A stretch of DNA of 64,000 bases from Apostichopus japonicus (lineage: Eukaryota > Echinodermata > Holothuroidea > Aspidochirotida > Stichopodidae). The stretch is taken from the NCBI RefSeq assembly GCF_037975245.1, contig NC_092581.1:18653303-18717302 (forward strand), given 5' to 3'. The position numbers and the translations under genes were made by a program. Every line of letters begins with the position of its first letter. Within the stretch, counting starts at the first letter, position 1. Below the pieces are notes generated by a model, which saw only the letters and a program-made list of their open reading frames with translations, did not search any database and was not told the origin of the DNA. Shown here in pieces: positions 23,567 through 35,593 of this stretch.

Positions 23567-26500
23567 GAAGACTGTACCATCTTATGAGACATTCCAGAGG
23601 TTTTGAGCATGATGTCATACTTTCCTCAAGTGCTGCTTAAATTTAACATAAGAGATAGGAAAAGGTTTAAAGTAAATTTCATACATAAATTGCTACATTT
23701 GATTCAATCCTCCAAACTTTGCCAGAGAGTTGAGATATGACAAGTTAGAACACTGGTGACCAATCAAGGCTTTAAAATACAAGTTTGTAACATATTAAAC
23801 ATTAAAGTTCATGCACATGTTCCCATGTGATTTACTGTTTAACTAAATTTTATAAATCATTTTATCTTTAAATACAAAGAAAAAAAGGAGTGATTCAATT
23901 TTGAAAATGGAAAATAAGAAACATTGTCTCCCAGGAGGATATATTCCTTTCAGTAGAGATATATGAGCATATTTCCCTGTTTGTTAAATGCGCTTATTTC
24001 CGGACGTTCAGGTTAATTAATCATTTATATAAACAATGGTACAAGTAAATGACTATAGTATTTTAGACAAGCCTAGCCAATCAGAAGACAACGTTAAAGT
24101 TTTGCAGCCCAATCCAACGAAATGCATATATTGTTATATTTTGTTTGGTCAGTCTAGTACACTTTTCTGGGGCTTAGGCAGGAACAAACCTGTATTATAC
24201 AACTAATTAATATATACCTAAGCTATAGATATTAATACAAGTCTGTGAATGAAAGGAAAGTATTGTTGTAATATCATTACCCTCATCTTTTGAATTCAAC
24301 TATTTTTTTAAAGTAATAACGTATGGTTTCCTCTTCTTATGTTGTCGTAATAAATCAATCCAAGGATACCGATACGACAACTGAACTATTGTACTTTAGA
24401 ACATTTTAGCTTTATTCAATGTCGGTTATTGGAATGTCCAGTATAGCCAAACATTTAGTCAATTTATAAAACTGAAGCCTAAGGGTAGGAGTATGGAAAT
24501 ATTGATTCCTTTTTGAAGTTGAAAATGCTTGAATATCATCTAGGCAACAATCAGTTTGTATGGTTTCTTAACAAAGAGAAATCTTTGGCCCTGTCACCCC
24601 TTCCCCTTTCACTTCCCCCAAAGGAAGAATAATGCCTGGAAAGTAAAAGGATGATGAAATATTGGTACTATTAAAACATTTTTGTGTAGTATCCAATCAT
24701 TTTTCTAATTTTCATAGCAACTTTGGAGACCTAATGTTTAGGATTAGAAATGAATGTTATATTGGAAAACAGTTTAGGTCAAGGTAAAGATGAAAAATCA
24801 GTGAATATGTCTTTACTTACTGTTAGAATGGATTATGAGTGATATGCGCAAGGTTTCAAAGGTGGGGCAAAAGTTGAACCCCCCTTACCTACCTCTGACA
24901 GATTTGCAAATGCCACTGTGGCTGCTTCAACAACACAATAAAAAAGTTATGGTAGCTTTTTGTACTGATATGTAGCATTTTGTTTGAAGTTATAAATCAT
25001 CTATTCCACAATAAAAATAAGTTTTCTGCCGTAAATTACCTTTTTTATTTTTCCTCCTTCTTTTTTTTGTAACAATCGCATCAATTGTTGCACTAAAATC
25101 TTCCACATTTAAAATGATAATTCAATTGACCATGCCATCCTACTTACTGAAATAAGAGGTGGACCAGATAGTTGCCGAATTATAATTAAAGTATTATTTA
25201 TGTAGTCTATTAATAATAAATTAAGTAATGCATGTAATTCTATGAAATGGTTTATGTTTGGTAGATTGGTAAAAATGGAATATTTAACAAAGGGGTATGT
25301 TGTGAAAAGATTGTTTTAGTTAAATCAGAGAAATATGTTATATTTATTTTGTATGGCAGGTAATTGTAGGTGATTTTTTTATTGTTACAAACTAAGACCT
25401 CACTTGGTAATTTGTTTGAATAATGGTTGGTACATTGCTTTAGTATCATTGCAGGGATGCATCTAAGTGGTGAAATTGCTTTTTTTTTTCATTCATTATT
25501 CTACGTTTTTATTCAGTGTTTGATGGATGAAATATAAGAGATGCCCACTTGTTAGTGAAATTCCTACAATCAAAACATCAGTGAAGTAATTTCCTGAAGA
25601 AAAAAAATAAATGCAAACGAACAAGTAAAATTATTATTAAAAAACTTTAACATGAAATCAAGTCATGAAATCAAGTATCGGTACTATTGTAAAAATGTAA
25701 GTATATTGCAAAATAAATTGACACTGCTGGTAAACAATATCTGCTGAAATCTGTCATTTTACCTTCTGTTAACAAACATGTGAATTGTATTATGCGCCTA
25801 TCGTGACAGGTAATTTCTTGGGCTCTCATTGATTGGACAAACATAATATTTGCTTGAAATAGATATATGACGATTTTCCCGCCAACACCGGTTTCCTGTG
25901 TTCCCATTGGCTCGTTAAAAATTCAGCGTTCTAGTTGGACGAAATGGGCCGTATGTCGAATAAACTTGGCAGTACTCAGTTTCTCATGCTCTCATGCATA
26001 GGAGGACTTGTTCAGATGTTTCACTGTGTAACATTCTTAATGGGTAAAGTTGTGGTAACTTTCTTCTGCCAGTCTCAGCTGAGCGTTGCCCAGTTCTTAC
26101 TTCAAAGTTAGACGTTAATAATTTCCAGGTCTACTGGGTGCCCTTTATAATAGTAATAATCATTAATATAATAATCAGCAGTTATTTTTACGACGCTTAA
26201 GTGACCACAAATTTGGGATATTATGGATTACAACTTATACATCGGGTGACTTCCAATTCAAACATTTTAACTCAAATTTGGAATCTTATCAATTTAGAAA
26301 GTCATTTCAGATGGGAAAAGCGTAGTGTGCTCTAGGATAAAAAAACCCACCTTAATATGACCGGTCGGGAATCGAACCCGAACCTCCCGATTTGCTAAGC
26401 CTCATTGCTTTAAATTGCACCGCCTTTATCCACTCGGCCACAGCACCGGTATTATATTATTCGAAAAGAGAAAAAAATAATGTGAAGTGCATTCCAGTAT

Positions 26501-27520
26501 GCGCATAAAGCCTCTTGCCCACCCCTCCATGCACATGCCCCTCCCCAAAAACCTGAGGTGGGTAAATTTTGAACATAAACATGATCGTTGATTAGTTAAT
26601 GAAATGCATGAAAATGAACACGTGTTAACCGAATGCGATCGTGTATATTACTGTCATGTTAGACAATCGAGAATGTTTCATTTTTAAAATAAATGTTGGT
26701 TATTATACAAGATTGAGCCGTTCTCTTGCCGGAGAATTTAGTCTCCACACACTAGTAAGAAGTTGCAGGTACGATAAAACATATTTAGGAAATTGCATGC
26801 AAGGAAATAAATTCAATACAACAGACCGTATGGCTATAAAGCATTTCCAAGACTGCAATTACCAAACGGTACGTTTTAATTTCTGTTGTTTTCCTTATAT
26901 TTTATCAACAACGAGGCTCTTTTTGAAAAACGAAAGAATAGTTTTTATTATATTAACGGAAAAATGGTTATTTTCCATTAACACACTAAGGGGCACTTCT
27001 TATATAAAGACCTATATAATATATGCTTCATATATACTGTGGTCTATTTAAGAAAGGATTTTACCAATATATGTGGAAAATATAGCGATAAAAAACAACC
27101 TGCTTTAAGTTCTGAATAGTCAATACGTCCATCCGGCAAAGATAAGCCTTTCGCAAATAAAGGATCACGATAGAACTATATTTCATGAGCTCTCAGTTGA
27201 GCAGATGGCATACATTCGACATTAAAGAACGTCCATGAAATTGGCAACTAATTTATTTCAGATATTAACTGGTTGCATCGACCTGCATGGGGCAGTTGCA
27301 TGGCTTTCAACTGTAAACCGTGCCAATATCAAACCGCCTGGTAACGCCGATGCTAACCTGAAGAAAGCAAAAAATATATTTATCTATAAAAGAAAGCGAG
27401 AAAATAGTGTAATTTCATATATATATATACATACCGTTCGCTGTCTTCTTCTCCATTGCACGCTTGAATTGCGCTTATCGTCTCGGTTATTGATGTCACG
27501 TATTCATTACGTTGGCAATT
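23567..27520. other. Intergenic region between the two PEBP genes
   Basis: Probably the 3' UTR of the first PEBP gene (an ATTAAA lies near 23796), then about 3.5 kb with no recognisable gene, apart from a tRNA-like element at 26359-26450. ORFs up to 136 codons near 26.6 kb lack family signatures. Confidence 0.6.
26359..26450 (-). repeat. Class II tRNA-like sequence (tRNA-derived SINE or pseudo-tRNA)
   Basis: On the minus strand an intact A box (TGGCCGAGTGG) and B box (GGTTCGATTCC) are separated as in Leu/Ser tRNAs with a long variable arm. A T7 run about 20 nt downstream could end RNA polymerase III transcription. The T stem pairs, but the seven bases before the A box (GGTGCTG) do not pair with the 3' strand (CCGGTCA), and the anticodon stem is poor. 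I therefore read it as the head of a SINE or a decayed tRNA, not a working tRNA. Confidence 0.6.
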
Positions 27521-29651
27521 ATGGAGGACAACCACCAGTTGATTCCACAGGTGCTTGATGATCTCCCACAAGGTGTCCTCAGGGTGGAATGGACAACCGA
27601 CGGGACCACCTTATCGGCTAACATGGGGAATGAACTCACCCCCACCCAGGTAAGCACCATTACAAGCCAAGGTAAGCACCATTACAAGCCCTAGCACTCC
27701 AGTCCATAGGGTATGCAAGTAAACTGCACCAATCCGTTATTTCAACGAATTGATACGCTCTGATGCTGCAGTCCCCTTATACTGCAGGGACTGCATATTA
27801 ACTTCCATGCAGTAGCGGATTCAGGATTTCGCGAAAAGTAGGGGCGGGGGAGGGGGTGCTCAGGCGAGATATAAGTATCGGTATAGATATCGAAGTTACA
27901 ACCAAAAATAGCGGTGCATTTATAAGTAAACACCGGTAAAATGACGAAGGAAATCAAATTATATTTTCAATATCTGTGACGTATCACTTTATCATTCTAT
28001 GCTTATCTCTCGATGATATGAAGTGATACCAAACAGGTACATCATTATGTAGACAGTAAGCGGCAGAATGAGAGAGATGAAAACATTTTCCTTCGCACCT
28101 TTGTTAACAAATGACACGATATAAGCTAAACTAGAAACAATATAAAACACTTTGCTAAAGATCTTCGATATATGACAATAATGTACCCCTAAGTAGTAAG
28201 TTTTCGATATTCTTTCAACCTCGGATCCATGTATCTTAACACTTTGTGATTAAGATGACAAGCTTCATGCTTTATGTTGATGTTAGCAAACAGCATTTCC
28301 TTCGATTTTCTTGGGATTGAGCAATAAGTTCTTTCGATCGCATGTTGAAATTATTTCATTAACATATTGTTTATAATTCAAATGATCATTGACAATTGAA
28401 CTCCGGGATAGTTTGCACGATAATGCAGTGTCATCAGCATATTTTGCGACTGAGAGAATATCAAATGTATTTTTTTGTGATAAGGATTCCGTATAATTTT
28501 GTGTCCGTACAAACGATGTTTTAGCATAAGGATTAATGGTAACATTTAGAACTTCGGAACTTTGTAGCATATTTGGAAGAAATACCGTCTTCGGAGATGT
28601 ATGATGATACTGATAGCATAGACATATGTGCTCTTTTGATTGATTTCAGCTCCAATCAGTTCACAATAAGCAATTAAACATTAATCTCATCAGATCATCC
28701 CTTTCTAATCCTCCTCTAGGTATGTACCCCACCTGACATCATCACATGGGATCAAGCTGACTCAGAAAATCTCTTCACGTTGCTCATGGTGGATTTGGAT
28801 CCTACTATTCAAGATGAATCTAATAAATACGAAGTCATTCATTGGTTGGTTTTCAACATACCCGGAAATGACGTAGGGAAAGGGACAACTCATGCAGAAT
28901 ATATTGGACCGTTACCACCAAAAAACACTGGTAAGTTATGCATTGATAGCCTAGAGATGGGATTTTCACTAATTTAATTCCACCCGGATTGTCGATTTTG
29001 CTAACTTTGCCTCTCCCGCTTCCCATTCTATAAAAAGCGTGTGTTTAAAGGGGTTGGGATGCCCGTGTTGGTGAGGGAGGGGGGGGGGGGGACTTGGGAT
29101 ATCTGTAAAACAAATTGTACCATCGGAATCCAGAAATGAGCTTATTCAATTATTGCCTTAACTGGCAGTTAACAGGTGACAAACGCCTACAGTGGAATTA
29201 CGACCTTCCTTACCGGTTTCGATTTCTATACATACAACCAGCTTCCATAGTCTAGTGGTTAGGGTGGCCGCATATAAAGCTTTAGCCCCGGGTTCGAATC
29301 CAGGTGGAGGCTGGAAGTTTTTTCACTGTTCTGGATTTTCCAACTGACAATTTCAATTATATATCTATATAAATATGTATATATATATGAATATATATAT
29401 TATTGTTATAATTAGTATTATTATTATTACTTGTTGTTGCAGGTGTCCACCGTTATGTATACTTCGTCTTCAAACAGACTGGTCCTGTAACTCCGAAAGA
29501 CGCTTACCGCCCTTTCTCACATGAAAGAAGATTACCTTTTAGGACTCGTGAATTATGTAACCAGTATGAATTTGCAAAACCAGTTGCAGGCAATTACTTC
29601 ATTGCTCAGTATGACGATAACGTTGACAGTATGGCAGCTAAGCTTCTGTAA
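27521..29651 (+). CDS. Phosphatidylethanolamine-binding protein (PEBP), second copy
   Basis: Three exons, 27521-27649, 28720-28930 and 29443-29651, give 549 nt and 182 residues. Intron positions and phases match the neighbouring PEBP gene. Visible core: NELTPTQVCTPPDIITWD, LMVDLDPTIQDE, VIHWLVFNIPGND, AEYIGPLPPKNTGVHRYV, PVAGNYFIAQYDD. The pocket loop is DLDPT instead of DPDAP and the first His of HHW is Ile, while the key Asp, His and GxHRY remain. This suggests a working fold with an altered ligand rim. The start is the first in-frame ATG of the exon. AATAAA occurs at 29769, about 120 nt after the stop. Intron 1 holds a reverse transcriptase relic and intron 2 a tRNA-like element. The pair most likely arose by tandem duplication and then diverged. 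Confidence 0.93.
28283..28570 (-). pseudogene. Reverse transcriptase fragment of a non-LTR element
   Basis: The minus frame contains AKYADDTALSCKLS, then YVNEIISTCDRKNLLLNPKK, matching the YADD catalytic motif and following helix of a LINE or group-II-like RT palm. Only this short piece (best between 28283 and 28460) is recognisable; upstream residues do not look like RT. It is antisense inside PEBP intron 1 and presumably a dead insertion. Confidence 0.6.
29241..29312 (+). repeat. tRNA-like sequence with pol III boxes (SINE head or pseudo-tRNA)
   Basis: Seventy-two bases with a fully paired 7-bp acceptor stem (GCTTCCA with TGGAGGC), an A box TAGTCTAGTGG, a B box GGTTCGAATCC and a T6 run just downstream. 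The anticodon stem pairs only 3 of 5 positions and the apparent anticodon is ATA, which is not a normal nuclear tRNA anticodon. It resembles a tRNA-Glu-type backbone. It lies in sense orientation in the last PEBP intron. Confidence 0.6.
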
Positions 29652-30712
29652 CATACAGGAAGTGACGTCAGTTAAATTACGGTGCATATATTGTGCGGTC
29701 GGTCCTCCTGTTAGTAAGGTCGCAGTAGCTTCTGACAAATCCGTATCATTAATTGAGCAAAATGAAAAAATAAATAAACTGAGAAACAACTTTGATTTTG
29801 TATCATTGCAAGAGTATAATATAATGCATAAACATAATGCATACATAAAGCGCATACATATATACACATATAGGCACATATATAGTACATTTTTTAGTGC
29901 ATACATGTCGTGCAGATGTTCTAAGATTTACTTCATTCTAATTACATTTTGCTAAATTTCTCAACAATACGATAATTTTTAAATAACATCGGCCGCTTTC
30001 TCATTACGAATTTTTTTTTTTTATTAACGAAAGAGGACACTTCTAATCTATGGAAAGTAACACTTTTGGAGAATTTCCCCCCAAAATGGGAAAGGCACAC
30101 GCGCCCCCCCCCCTCCACTCTTCCCGTCCTAGGTACGAATGAGACAATTCTACGTAAAACAGGGTGATGGTGTCCAGACTGAATTGATAAGGACATTATT
30201 AGACTGATAAGACCGTTTAAGACATTAAAGTAACAAGAACAGAATGAAAACATTGGACTCTTAATAATAATACAATAAGTATATATATGGAAATAATTAA
30301 AGTCAAACACAGACATGTAATCCTGATGTCACTCTTTCGAACGCCGTTCTAGACAACAACAAAAGCACGTTGAATTTATATAACGATAAAGAAAAGTAAA
30401 ACATATGACGGACCTAGAACAAAAGCGTATGGAGGAAAATTAAGTAGGGGATGAAATTATACAAAAATTGTGCTGTTAACTTTCCTTAGAGGTAAGATGT
30501 ACATTTTTAGTGTGTCGTAAACACCATGAGTTCTATAATATTTCAGTAAATGATGAATAAATGTTGTTGCCTGAAGAGTGATGTTCCCACTAATAAAAGT
30601 CAGATTTAATTAAAAATCGGAAACAAAGTAGAATGATATTAAGAGGCCTATACTCGGAAATCGTACTCACTTCCTCTTAAAGTAAGTATTATAGACATAA
30701 TACTGCCACAAG
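29652..30712. other. Convergent intergenic region, 3' ends of PEBP and Tctex1 genes
   Basis: Contains the PEBP AATAAA at 29769 and, for the minus gene, an ATTAAA (TTTAAT on plus) near 30606, about 100 nt past its stop. Nothing coding is recognised. Confidence 0.55.
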
Positions 30713-31321
30713 TTACTCATAATAAATACCGTAAACAGTCACTACAGCAAAAAGTTCTCTATTCTCGTAAAAATACGACGCCGAACTATCAGTCTCCTGG
30801 TTCCAAAGGCCTCGACTGCCTATTTCAATGCCTTGATTCATCTTACTTCCCATGACTGTATGGACCACAATCTTGTACCGTGTAAAACGCATAGATTTCA
30901 CTCGAGTCTTAACGGCTTCGGTTATTCGCTTTGTCATCTTGCTGATTCTTGTGACGTCATACTCCTGTTCCCGTAGTAACGCTTCCAGAATGTCCTGTAT
31001 CGCCTCCGTGACTTGCGATACGTTGAACGGTTTGTAGGGAGCCAATTGATACGTATTCTGATATTGAGGTTTCTCCTGTTGTTCACGGTTTTCCGATCCG
31101 GCAATGGACGTTTTCGATATACCGCGTTTGAGTATCGAACGCATACCTGTATGAGCATTGCAGACACCATGTGCTGGTGTAGTGTTTAATTTCACACGTC
31201 GACGAAGAAGGTCCCACTTGAGTTGAGGGCTGCTCTTCGACATGGACACGGCGTCACCATATGATGGTCGCCTCTGAAGGTTCTTAGATGGGAAATCTTG
31301 TTGATCATTACTCACTTCCAT
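30713..31321 (-). CDS. Tctex1-domain protein (dynein light chain Tctex-type family), intronless
   Basis: A single uninterrupted 202-codon frame. Residues about 93-202 form a Tctex1 domain: YQLAPYKPFNVSQVTEAIQD, then YDVTRISKMTKRITEAVKTR, RYKIVVHTVMGSKMNQGIEI, SRGLWNQETDSSASYFYEN and the end LFAVVTVYGIYYE. This C-terminus and the basic, Ser-rich N-terminal extension of about 90 residues resemble the TCTEX1D/DYNLT5-type branch rather than the short DYNLT1/3 chains. Members bind dynein intermediate chains or ciliary cargo; which applies here cannot be told. The start is the first ATG of the frame and the stop is at 30713. Lack of introns beside multi-exon neighbours is notable and may mean a retrocopy origin. 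Confidence 0.9.
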   Translation of the reverse strand: MEVSNDQQDFPSKNLQRRPSYGDAVSMSKSSPQLKWDLLRRRVKLNTTPAHGVCNAHTGMRSILKRGISKTSIAGSENREQQEKPQYQNTYQLAPYKPFNVSQVTEAIQDILEALLREQEYDVTRISKMTKRITEAVKTRVKSMRFTRYKIVVHTVMGSKMNQGIEIGSRGLWNQETDSSASYFYENRELFAVVTVYGIYYE

Positions 31322-32827
31322 GTTTGAAATAATGCGTTATCTTGGCTCCTCTTTGATTGCAATAACATTAAGTTGTTAAACAGACTTGTTTTCCTTCTTG
31401 AAAGTTGTCCGGATATGAAAAAGGGTTTAATTTATATGGTTTTTGTATATATTTTTTTCACTGAATGCTACATCTGAGAACTTCCTCTGTATATAAGTTA
31501 ATTCAAGAATTCACACAGCCTGGACTTAACGAACTCCAATTCAAGGTATGACATAGGGTGACATATACACGGGCTATCTACAGTAGTCTGTCTTCTATTG
31601 TTAGATGAAGTTTCTGGCAAGAGTTTCCATCGAAAAGTTCAAACTAACATGAAGAATATAGACTCTGCTGTCCGAACGAATGTCTTTCAGTAAAACTATA
31701 CACCAACAATGTTCTGATTGGAAGTTAGACAGTGATGTCACATGACACTTCAAAGCGATACGTTGAACCAAATCTTTGTGCAACAAAACACGGCTGAACA
31801 AACAATAATCAATAGATCTATTATACAAATCCAAGTTTTAAATTTCTCAGTTTGCAAGAAGAAACGTTGAACTGTGACGATCGGACGACACATGAACTTC
31901 TATAGTTTCCCGCCAATGATGTTAACAATGAGACATCATGAACGTCCCGACTCTTAGTCTATATGTTAGTGTTAGGGAAGGTGCTGACGAGACCTGTAAA
32001 AGAACGCACACAAAGCGTCCGATTGTTACCATGGTATCAGGACTTTGTTGGACCCTCAAGGGCTCGTAGAAGACCGGTGGGCAAAGTACACATTTATTTG
32101 GATTTGATATACTTCAAACTTGGAACACGAATAACTTTATTTGTTAAAGACAAACACACTGTAATATATCTATATACATTAGTTTGAAGAGGCCCCGAGT
32201 TGTTATTACAGTGAAATGACAAATTGAACAGTTGCGAACAGGTTGTATAAGGCATTACTACGTAAAGTAACACCATCTAAGAAACAAAATGGCAGCATGA
32301 ATCTAATCGGGTTATGGTATATTAAAACCACCCGGGAGACGAAGGGAAGGTATGGAAAGGGGGAGGGGGGGGGGGTGCGGCCTGTTATAGAAGTTATGTC
32401 AGTCCTTACTTCGCAGTTATCCCTAACCCAATATATGGTTGATTGCATGGACCCTATTTTGGCTGGCTAAATCCTCGATTCTTCCATGCAATGGATCATA
32501 GTAACTGCAAATGTTCTTCAAAGGCTTTGCTTCTCTATTTTGTTGATTTATCCTTAAAACCTGATACATTTAGCATGTCTTCATAGCTGTCAAGGATCTC
32601 TGTATTAAGTTATTCATCAAAATGTAATTTTTTGTTGTTGTAGAAATTTAATTTAATTTTGCCAGGTAAGTGAATTATTATAAAGAGATGACATTATTCA
32701 TTCATTCATTCTGTTGCCAGATGCCTTAAAGGCAACCATAGGGACTGCACTGTTTGCTAATGTTAAAAAATACATTCAATTGATAGAATAAAATTATGAT
32801 AGGAACATTAACATTGTAATTGGCACT
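31322..32827. other. Upstream region of the Tctex1 gene, no other gene seen
   Basis: Presumed promoter side of the Tctex1 gene. It contains a G-rich run near 32359. ORFs here are short and without domain signatures. Confidence 0.5.
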
Positions 32828-33193
32828 TTAAACAGTATTGAAGACCCGCCCCAAACCGCGTGCCGCGCTCTGAAAAAGTTAACTTTCTGTTGCTTGCAAA
32901 TGAAGTTTTCTTCTTGTCGCTACAAAATGCAGACAGTAATGAAACGTGATACCTTGTTATCTTTTATGTGGATCTGAGATGTCCATCGCTACTACGTACA
33001 CTGTGTTGTGGGTATTGACCGCAGCTGTATGCACAGACTGTACACTATTGTCTAATTACTGACGGTAGCAAGCTGTGTGTGTATTTTCTGGGATCGATGG
33101 TGGTGTCTAACACTTCTGTTACACCTCACTGGAAACTAGGTCAGATTACCAGCATGAGACGTTTCTTTGTGCACGAGTCTTCACACCCTTTAA
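32828..33193. mobile_element. TTAA-flanked MITE, copy 2 (inverted relative to copy 1)
   Basis: Bounded by TTAA at both ends. The left end ACAGTATTGAAGACCCGCCCC corresponds to the right end of the 3487-3813 copy read on the other strand, and the right end GAGTCTTCACACCCTTTAA to its left end. Internal blocks match, such as GGTAGCAAGCTGTGTGTG and GGGATCGATGGTGGTGTCT against the complement of copy 1. No ORF. Confidence 0.75.
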
Positions 33194-35593
33194 CAAAACA
33201 TCTTTGCCATAGGAAGGTATTATCCCTTTAAACCATTTGCACCTATTCCTTTTATCCACTTATCCTCTGGTGTATTGGATGTAGATGGAATGTATCATAT
33301 TTTCAATTCCTCCATTAATAAGACTGAACAGATTGTTTGGGTAACTGTCCTTGCAAACGCTACAAAGATGTTAATTTTGATAGAGCAGGCAAGCAGAAAA
33401 AGTCACAACAAATTGCTATAATTTATATCTATATATTCTTTTCATTTATTTACTGGATAAGCATTGCACATACATTACATTGCACACTGAAAATGTTAAG
33501 ATTCTTTGAAAAATAACTGAAATCACAAACCTTTCACATAGCGAGTTTGCTTTTAGTTGTTGAAGACATGTATGAAACCAAATTTGACTCCCTAAATTTT
33601 TCTCATTTATTATATGCAAACTTTCAAACTGGTACACTACATAACTCGACCACTCTCCCCCCCCCCACCCCCCTACTGCACAAGTTTTTTATTCTGTCTT
33701 CAAACTTATATTTGGGGACCCTTCTACATTTGACACGATCACACATTTTTAAGGTCATCAGTTTTGCCGCATAATATACTATCAACAAAGACAAATGGTC
33801 TTCCATGCTCAAATTTCAACAAACATTCATTACAACCATCAGAGCCATTTCTGCAGAGAGACTTTATAGTCTACCTGCCTAGTACCTACAACACTACCAC
33901 GATGTTTTGGAAATTGGAATAATTTGGAGACACAACTTCTAGGAAAGTATGTTTGAAATATCTAAAATTTGATCAACATGCTGATTGTGTATGAATACTT
34001 TTACTGTAAGACATTGAACAAAAGAATTTTCCTGAGTTTCATAGTTTACGAAGCTATTAAATATAAATATAATTATATATAGAAAAGGTATTATTGCACA
34101 TACTAAATCTGAATGCGAGAAAGCACCTTAATTTACCCCATGGATGGTAATGTTTTATAATCTTTTGTCAAATAATAGTGAACATTTCTGCACACTAATG
34201 GAATGTCACAATACAAATAGATTTAACTATAGTATGTAAATACAAAATATGAATAGTTGGAAGATTTCATGTTAAAAGTCTAGTAGTGAAAGGTACAGAG
34301 ATTTACCATTCCCTTCACCTCTTGTTACAATACCGAAACTGCAACAGCCAACAGTGATCTTGTGTACAAAGTTATGATAGTAATATAAGTAAATTAACAA
34401 AGGATAGCTGACTGAGAAATAATAAAACTTTGTTCTTCCCCCCAAACATTAAATCAGATATATGTACAAATAGTAAATTACAGTAAAACACTAAAACATT
34501 AAAAAAAAAAGAAGTTATTTTTGATATTTATTCTTTCATTATGATCAAGTTTCCAGCCAAGATAAATTCCTAGATTTCTACTTAACTTAAAGACACAACA
34601 TAAACAGATCTCTACTATACATGAATACAGTGAAATAACTTCCATAGCAACCATTCGGAATTTCCAACAAACTGTAACTTTGTGTGTATTTATATATACA
34701 CACATATTATATATATATATATATATTCATGTCCATTTAGAAGTTAACATTTTGTCTCTTTGTAAAAATCATTTCTGTTTTGTCTAGACTCTGGATGGAT
34801 ATTCATATTACTACTTAATCCTACCTAAAGATACTATGTCATAGCAAAATAAGGTACAACTGGTCGTTATTTTCAGTTAAAAAGTGAAAGTTACATTATG
34901 ACATCTGATAGGAACTCTCATAGGACACAAAATGGATGCATGATGCTCTTATGGATAAGTTAAACTAAGTACTCTAAGTTGTACATATGGATGGTAGTTC
35001 AAGCAGCTGCTTCTGTTTGGTCCTTAATTTCAGACAATTTCCACAACCCTACAAAGAAATACTAAAATTAATATTGATAATTGTTAATTAGACACCACTG
35101 CTCGATATATATATATATATATATATTTTTTATCAGATCTTCAGCTTGACTAGTTGTACTAATGGAATGAATACTTATTACATTTTAATGTTGAATAGTA
35201 TCAGACGTTTACCAACATTCAAAAACTGCCTTACAGAACCTCCATTATGTCAAGACCCTATCAGAGATGACCGTGGTTGAACACACTGGGAAATCTATTT
35301 TCTTTCTTAAGCTCAAGAAATTAAGAAAGAAGACTTGAGTATACAAAGGCATATTTCGTGTCAATACCATCACTTGAATTTTGTCTTTCTTCAAATCTGT
35401 TTTTCAACACAGTAAAGTGACCTTTAAGAAAGGCACCATATACAAGAAGTGAGCAGTTAAAGACTTCCCACTCTGGCTTTCAACTACAATTTCTTCCAAC
35501 CATTTACTAATATGTTTGACAGAAGTTTAATGTTTCGATGAGAACGTCAATCCCACTCCTCTTGAAGCACTTTCTCTCCACCTGCAGTATGCT

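Noticed and set aside
26641-27051. 136-codon plus-strand ORF between the PEBP genes
   Set aside because: Cys/Tyr/Phe-rich AT-driven translation without recognisable motif; no splice or homology support.
27812-27850. Possible end of an inverted-repeat transposon (CAGTAGCGGATTCAGGATTT)
   Set aside because: Resembles common element ends but no matching opposite end was found nearby.
29241-29312. Functional tRNA gene
   Set aside because: The anticodon stem pairs only 3 of 5 positions and the anticodon would be ATA, so it is annotated as tRNA-like instead.
29521-29955. 144-codon plus-strand ORF overlapping the last PEBP exon
   Set aside because: It is a different frame of the PEBP exon that runs on into the 3' UTR.
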